From Chloroflexota bacterium (GTDB lineage: Bacteria; Chloroflexota; Anaerolineae; Promineifilales; Promineifilaceae): 8,922 nucleotides of DNA. Below the pieces are notes generated by a model. It was not told where the DNA came from and ran no database searches. It saw only the letters and a list, made by a program, of their open reading frames with translations. Made by a program: the position numbers and the translations under genes. How positions within the stretch are numbered: position 1 is the stretch's first letter; each line of letters begins with the position of its first letter. Shown here piece after piece: positions 5,819 to 8,922 of this stretch. The stretch spans positions 1 to 8,922 of the forward strand of contig QQUD01001079.1 in NCBI GenBank assembly GCA_008501785.1, written 5' to 3'.

Positions 5819-6202
5819 ATGGCAAAGGAAATTATTCACACAGATGATGCACCGGCCGCAGTTGGTCCTTATTCACAAGGCGTGAAGGCTGGCAATTTGT
5901 TGTTTACAGCAGGCCAGGTACCGTTGGACCCAGCCACCGGCAAACTGGTTGAAGGGGATGTGGTCGCACAAACTGAACAAGTGATGAAAAACTTGGAGGC
6001 AGTGTTGGCCGCAGCCGGTACGAATTTTGACAATGTGGTGAAATCGACAGTGTTTTTAGCAGACATCAATGATTTTGCAGCGATGAATGGGGTATACGGC
6101 CGTTACGTTGGCGAACTCCCCCCAGCACGCTCTGCATTTCAGGTAGCTGCGCTGCCTTTGGGTGCAAGTGTGGAAATTGAGATGGTCGTTTTAGTTGAGT
6201 AA
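5819..6202 (+). CDS. ridA: 2-iminobutanoate/2-iminopropanoate deaminase RidA
   Basis: RidA (YjgF/YER057c/UK114 family) hydrolyses reactive enamine/imine intermediates such as 2-aminoacrylate, made by pyridoxal-phosphate-dependent dehydratases, and so protects metabolic enzymes in the cytosol. At 127 residues it has the normal family length. Key segments are GPYSQGVKAGNLLFTAGQVPLDP (16-38), DFAAMNGVYGRY (85-96) and the family signature PPARSAFQVAALPLGASVEIEMV (101-123). R104 matches the carboxylate-binding Arg of active deaminases, and glutamates lie at 119 and 121. It has the strongest ribosome site in the window, GGAGG at 5810-5814, four bases before the ATG. Perfect palindromes flank it on both sides (5763-5798 and 6212-6245). 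ACGGCCGT occurs at 6096. Confidence 0.95.
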   Translation: MAKEIIHTDDAPAAVGPYSQGVKAGNLLFTAGQVPLDPATGKLVEGDVVAQTEQVMKNLEAVLAAAGTNFDNVVKSTVFLADINDFAAMNGVYGRYVGELPPARSAFQVAALPLGASVEIEMVVLVE

Positions 6203-6211
6203 TTGTTTATA

Positions 6212-6245
6212 AGGTGCGTCGCACTTCAGAAAGTGCGACGCACCT
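6212..6245. repeat. perfect palindrome with 15-bp arms, downstream of ridA
   Basis: AGGTGCGTCGCACTT (6212-6226) and its exact complement (6231-6245) flank the loop CAGA. It fills most of the 55-bp gap between ridA and the response regulator. A degraded relative lies at 4039-4071. No T-run follows the stem. Confidence 0.85.
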
Positions 6246-6257
6246 GGGTAGCACAAT

Positions 6258-6947
6258 ATGGGCAACGAAACAATCCTGGTTGTAGATGATGAAGCAAATA
6301 TCCGTGATTTGGCGCAGCTTTATTTGGAGAAGGAGGGGTATCGGGTGGTAACGGCCGTTGATGGTCTGCAAGCGCTCGACTTGATCAAACAAGAATCCCC
6401 CACGTTGATGGTGCTCGACCTGATGTTGCCCGAACTTGACGGCTGGGAAGTGTGCCGCCGTGTACGCCAGGAAAGCAACCTACCCATTCTCATGCTCACT
6501 GCACGAGATGATGACATAGATAAAATCGTGGGTCTAGAGATGGGGGCAGATGATTACCTCACCAAACCTTTCAACCCCCGCGAAATGGTAGCGCGGGTGC
6601 GTGCCATTTTACGCCGACTCGCTCCTCAAACAGGTCCAAAAGCCAACCAGGTGCGCCAACTTGGTAACGTATCCGTCGATCCCACTAGCCGCGAAGTGAC
6701 CGTTGCCGATGCGCGTGTGGCTTTGCGTACAAAAGAGTTTGATTTATTGCTGACCTTGCTCGACCATGAAAATATCGTTTTATCTCGTGATCAACTGCTC
6801 GATTTAGTATGGGGCTACGAATTCTACGGCCAAACACGCACAGTCGATGTCCACATTGCCCATTTACGCGAAAAACTAACCGGTTCCACCTTGAGCATAG
6901 AAACCGTTTGGGGGATGGGCTACAAATTGGTTGCCGACCAGACCTGA
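6258..6947 (+). CDS. OmpR/PhoB-family response regulator
   Basis: This is a DNA-binding transcription factor of a two-component system. The 229-residue protein has an N-terminal receiver domain (about 4-118): acidic pair D10/D11, phospho-acceptor D54 in VLDLMLPELDGWE, T81 in MLTARDDD, and K103 in YLTKPFNPREM. A winged-helix output domain follows (about 133-226) with LRTKEFDLLLTLL, the recognition-helix region TVDVHIAHLREKL (195-207) and VWGMGYKL at the wing. All phosphorylation residues are intact. The next gene is the likely cognate kinase, although 303 bp lie between them, an unusually long gap. No Shine-Dalgarno sequence is visible. The TGA stop falls inside ACCTGACAGG, a motif of the dispersed repeats here. 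ACGGCCGT occurs at 6351. Confidence 0.95.
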   Translation: MGNETILVVDDEANIRDLAQLYLEKEGYRVVTAVDGLQALDLIKQESPTLMVLDLMLPELDGWEVCRRVRQESNLPILMLTARDDDIDKIVGLEMGADDYLTKPFNPREMVARVRAILRRLAPQTGPKANQVRQLGNVSVDPTSREVTVADARVALRTKEFDLLLTLLDHENIVLSRDQLLDLVWGYEFYGQTRTVDVHIAHLREKLTGSTLSIETVWGMGYKLVADQT

Positions 6948-6984
6948 CAGGCCCAAACAACCCCCGGTTGCAAAAACCTGACAG
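6942..6984. repeat. pair of ACCTGACAG copies at the response-regulator stop
   Basis: ACCTGACAG occurs at 6942-6950 and again in the same orientation at 6976-6984. The first copy contains the TGA stop codon. Both share the CTGACAG core of the palindrome at 5763-5798 and may be a decayed copy of that repeat family. Confidence 0.5.
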
Positions 6985-7250
6985 CTCATTTTACACTTTC
7001 ATAACACTTTTCTTATTTCCGATTCAAACTTCCCTGTTAAACTTTGGAAAAAGGTATCAGCTATCAGCTATTAGGTTTCAGCTAGAAGAAAATAAAATAG
7101 GTTCTTTGGGGTTTCGTGGGGTTTGGAGTGGAGACTTTAGCCGGTTCTCACGAGACCATTCCGGCTAAAGCCGCCACTCCTCCCTGAATTCCTGAAGACC
7201 CACAAAATAAAGCTGAATGCTGAAAGCAGATACCTGAAAGCTTTCTACTC
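6948..7250. other. 303-bp repeat-rich spacer inside the two-component pair
   Basis: No gene is seen here. From left to right it holds the ACCTGACAG copies, an A+T-rich stretch (6985-7050) and a nested inverted-repeat structure (7052-7235). Only 15 bp separate that structure from the kinase start. Cognate regulator and kinase genes usually abut or overlap, so the spacer looks like inserted repeat material. Confidence 0.6.
7052..7235. repeat. nested inverted repeats, MITE-like
   Basis: The outer arms begin AGGTATCAGCTATCAGC (7052-7068) on the left. The complement of 7219-7235 reads AGGTATCTGCTTTCAGC, matching at 15 of 17 positions. Inside lies a second inverted repeat, 7125-7144 against 7161-7180, complementary at 18 of 20 positions around a 16-bp loop. 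No transposase frame is present. The structure resembles a short non-coding element, or one palindromic repeat inserted in another. Confidence 0.6.
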
Positions 7251-8729
7251 ATGTTTAAATCTTTACGCGGCCGACTATTTGTTTCCTATACCGTTATCAT
7301 CCTCGCAGTTTTGCTGGTGATTGCGCTGACGGCATTGGTGATTGGGTCGCTGCCGTCGGTGCGATATGTGCCTACGTTGCGGGAGCTGGATGCAATTAGC
7401 CGCGTGAGCCGCAGTGAGATATTGCGTTTGGTACAAACGTCGCCAGGTAACGATCGTTTGGTGCAGCTGTTGGACCAAGTTGCTGCGGAGGGTGATGTGC
7501 GGGTGGTGGTGGCCCGTGCCAGCGACCGCAAGGTTTTTTACGACTCCAACAACAATGAATGGCAAGGTGTCACCATTGAAGGGGTGACGCTGCCAGATCG
7601 ACTGCTGCCAACAACAGATGCCAATGCCATTGCCGGTTTATTTACGCATCCTGATGGCTCAACCTGGCTGGTCTATTCGAGACCGATTTCTTCTACGGGA
7701 TTTGGTCGTTTATTTGTACTGTTTGCCAGACCAGAGCCGGGACGTGGGGCGCTGTTTCAGGAGTTGGGGTTGTTTAATTTGTTGATCGGCTCGGGCTGTT
7801 TGGCTGGTTTGTTGGCGATTTTGCTGGCGTTTGCGGTGGCGTCGTGGGTGTCACGGCCGTTACAAAAACTAGCCAGCGCCACCGAAGCCATTGCCGAAGG
7901 TGATTACGATCAGCAGCTACCATTGGAAGGGCCAGCAGAAGTGCAGCAGGTGGCTGGCAATTTTAACAGTATGGTGACACAAGTCGCATCCACGCGACAA
8001 GCACAGCGCGACTTTTTGGCAAATGTGAGCCACGATTTGAAAACACCGATCACGTCAATTCAGGGATGGAGTCAGGCGTTGTTGGATGGAACGGCCGTTA
8101 CCCCTGAATCTCAAAAACGCGCTGCCAGCATCATTCACAACGAAGCCGAACGCATGTCGCGCATGGTACGCCAACTACTTGACCTGGCAAAAATTGAGTC
8201 AGGACAACTTGAACTACACAAAGAAACGGTTGACTTGATTCAAATTGTGAAAGATGTGCATCACACCCTGCTGCCTAAAGCCAACGAAAAACAGATTCAC
8301 CTGACCGTTGAGACCGCTCCTGTACCACCCATTTGTGGCGATCCAGACCGACTGATGCAAATATTCACCAACCTGGCAGACAATGCACTGACCCATACGT
8401 CAGCAGGTGGTCGTGTGCATTTGGATGTGCATCAGCATGGCGAAAAAGCGGTTGAGGTGATTGTGCAGGACACAGGGAAGGGGATTGCACCTGAAGAATT
8501 ATCGCGTATTTTTGAGCGATTTTATCAAGTGGACAAATCGCGTGTTAAATCATCGCGTAGACCTGGTTCTGGTTTAGGACTGTCGATTGTGCAAGAGTTG
8601 GTCGGGTTGCATAACGGCCGTCTTCAAGCTCGCAGCGAAGTTAGCAAAGGTAGCGCATTCATTGTGCGTTTACCGGTCAGCGATAGCCCAGAAGCTTCCA
8701 CAATTGTACGTCGATTTGGGGATGGGTAA
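7251..8729 (+). CDS. membrane sensor histidine kinase with HAMP domain
   Basis: This is the likely partner of the response regulator at 6258. The 492-residue protein has TM1 (about 12-33), an extracytoplasmic sensor region of about 140 residues with no recognised fold, TM2 (about 173-198) and a HAMP linker (about 199-250; SRPLQKLASATEAIAEGDY). The HisKA domain has FLANVSHDLKTPITSIQGW with the phospho-acceptor H261. The HATPase domain carries the N-box IFTNLADNALTHT (N374, N378), the G1 box DTGKGIAP (407-414), the F-box IFERFYQ (420-426) and the G2 box GSGLGLSIV (439-447). All catalytic motifs are intact. The ATG at 7251 has no clear Shine-Dalgarno sequence. It ends 19 bp from the stop of a convergent gene with no hairpin between. 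ACGGCCGT occurs at 7853, 8091 and 8614. Confidence 0.95.
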   Translation: MFKSLRGRLFVSYTVIILAVLLVIALTALVIGSLPSVRYVPTLRELDAISRVSRSEILRLVQTSPGNDRLVQLLDQVAAEGDVRVVVARASDRKVFYDSNNNEWQGVTIEGVTLPDRLLPTTDANAIAGLFTHPDGSTWLVYSRPISSTGFGRLFVLFARPEPGRGALFQELGLFNLLIGSGCLAGLLAILLAFAVASWVSRPLQKLASATEAIAEGDYDQQLPLEGPAEVQQVAGNFNSMVTQVASTRQAQRDFLANVSHDLKTPITSIQGWSQALLDGTAVTPESQKRAASIIHNEAERMSRMVRQLLDLAKIESGQLELHKETVDLIQIVKDVHHTLLPKANEKQIHLTVETAPVPPICGDPDRLMQIFTNLADNALTHTSAGGRVHLDVHQHGEKAVEVIVQDTGKGIAPEELSRIFERFYQVDKSRVKSSRRPGSGLGLSIVQELVGLHNGRLQARSEVSKGSAFIVRLPVSDSPEASTIVRRFGDG

Positions 8730-8748
8730 ATAAAGGATTATCACACTG

Positions 8749-8922
8749 TTAAATTTGTGCGGTTTGCCCGGTAAAATCAGGTGATAAAGAAGATATTGCT
8801 GGTTTAGTCAGTACACGAATTCTCTCGGTCAATGCATGAAGATTAAAAGGTTTTGTCACATAATCGTTTGCACCTAGTTCTTGTGCCAACATTTTTGATT
8901 GTGCAGTTGCATGTGCGCTTAA
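8749..8922 (-). CDS. receiver-domain protein, C-terminal end only
   Basis: Reading leftward from the window edge, 57 codons are open before TAA at 8751-8749. The peptide contains LSAHAT, the fourth-strand motif with the conserved Ser/Thr, then ELGANDYVTKPFNLHALTERI with the conserved receiver lysine (K24 of the visible part) and the KPF turn. The protein ends 31 residues after KPF, so the receiver is its last domain. It could be a single-domain response regulator or the tail of a hybrid kinase; the missing N-terminal part would decide. It converges with the histidine kinase, 19 bp apart, which suggests but does not prove a shared signalling locus. Confidence 0.88.
   Translation of the reverse strand, partial: LSAHATAQSKMLAQELGANDYVTKPFNLHALTERIRVLTKPAISSLSPDFTGQTAQI

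Larger units (their letters stand above)
862..8621. repeat. highly iterated palindrome ACGGCCGT, 12 copies
   Basis: Exact 8-bp copies begin at 862, 1749, 2339, 2537, 3461, 3771, 5265, 6096, 6351, 7853, 8091 and 8614. Seven extend to the 10-bp palindrome AACGGCCGTT (862, 1749, 2339, 2537, 3461, 6351, 8091). A near copy, ACGGCCGC, starts at 3381. All twelve lie inside genes. They are read in three phases: Thr-Ala-Val (862, 3771, 5265, 6351, 8091), Asn/Tyr-Gly-Arg (2339, 2537, 6096, 8614) and Arg-Pro-Leu (1749, 3461, 7853). The DNA word, not a peptide, is therefore what is conserved. With equal base frequencies about 0.14 copies would be expected. Confidence 0.9.

Noticed and set aside
6212..6245. 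Palindrome after ridA as an intrinsic terminator
   Set aside because: The stem is strong but no T-run follows, and a relative occurs at 4039-4071, so a dispersed repeat explains it better.
7101..7131. G-quadruplex candidate in the G-rich stretch before the inner repeat
   Set aside because: Only two four-G runs are present and the next runs are GG, so at best a weak two-layer structure.
8730..8748. Bidirectional terminator between the histidine kinase and the convergent receiver gene
   Set aside because: The gap is 19 bp and A+T-rich, with no hairpin that I can find.
1..8922. CRISPR array, tRNA, rRNA or insertion sequence with transposase
   Set aside because: No regularly spaced direct repeats, no cloverleaf or rRNA-like stretches, and no transposase frame were found.

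Overview
The window (8,922 bp, roughly half G+C by eye) is an ordinary-looking chromosomal segment of a free-living bacterium. It carries a partial panB, an ADP-ribosylglycohydrolase, a DipZ-type thioredoxin-fold protein, a lone Flp pilin, three tandem zinc-ribbon genes, ridA, an OmpR-family two-component pair and the tail of another receiver domain. Dispersed intergenic palindromes, a DipZ C-terminal half without its membrane domain, a Flp/Tad pilin and sparse Shine-Dalgarno sequences would fit a Chloroflexota (Anaerolineae-like) genome. That is an inference from style, not a demonstrated identity.

Layout. Positions 1-1355 read leftward: the ADP-ribosylglycohydrolase (1355-429), a 63-bp dispersed inverted repeat, then the first 78 codons of panB (235-1). 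A 319-bp divergent spacer (1356-1674) holds two inverted repeats and a possible 25-residue membrane peptide. Rightward genes follow: the thioredoxin-fold protein (1675-2742), the Flp pilin (2841-3008) with a terminator, three consecutive zinc-ribbon genes (3210-4022, 4086-5171, 5172-5765), ridA (5819-6202), the response regulator (6258-6947) and the histidine kinase (7251-8729). The end of a leftward receiver-domain gene (8922-8749) converges on the kinase.

How the genes relate. The response regulator and kinase form one signalling unit, although 303 bp of repeat-rich DNA separates them. The three zinc-ribbon genes look like one paralogous operon: two members are membrane-anchored at the C-terminus and one is soluble. 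The first two align from end to end of their soluble part. Their function is not recognised. ridA sits between two perfect 15-bp-arm palindromes.

Most striking signal. The 8-bp palindrome ACGGCCGT, usually extended to AACGGCCGTT, occurs 12 times in 8.9 kb where about 0.14 copies are expected by chance. All copies lie inside genes and they use all three codon phases. This behaves like the highly iterated palindrome HIP1 of cyanobacteria, but with a different sequence.
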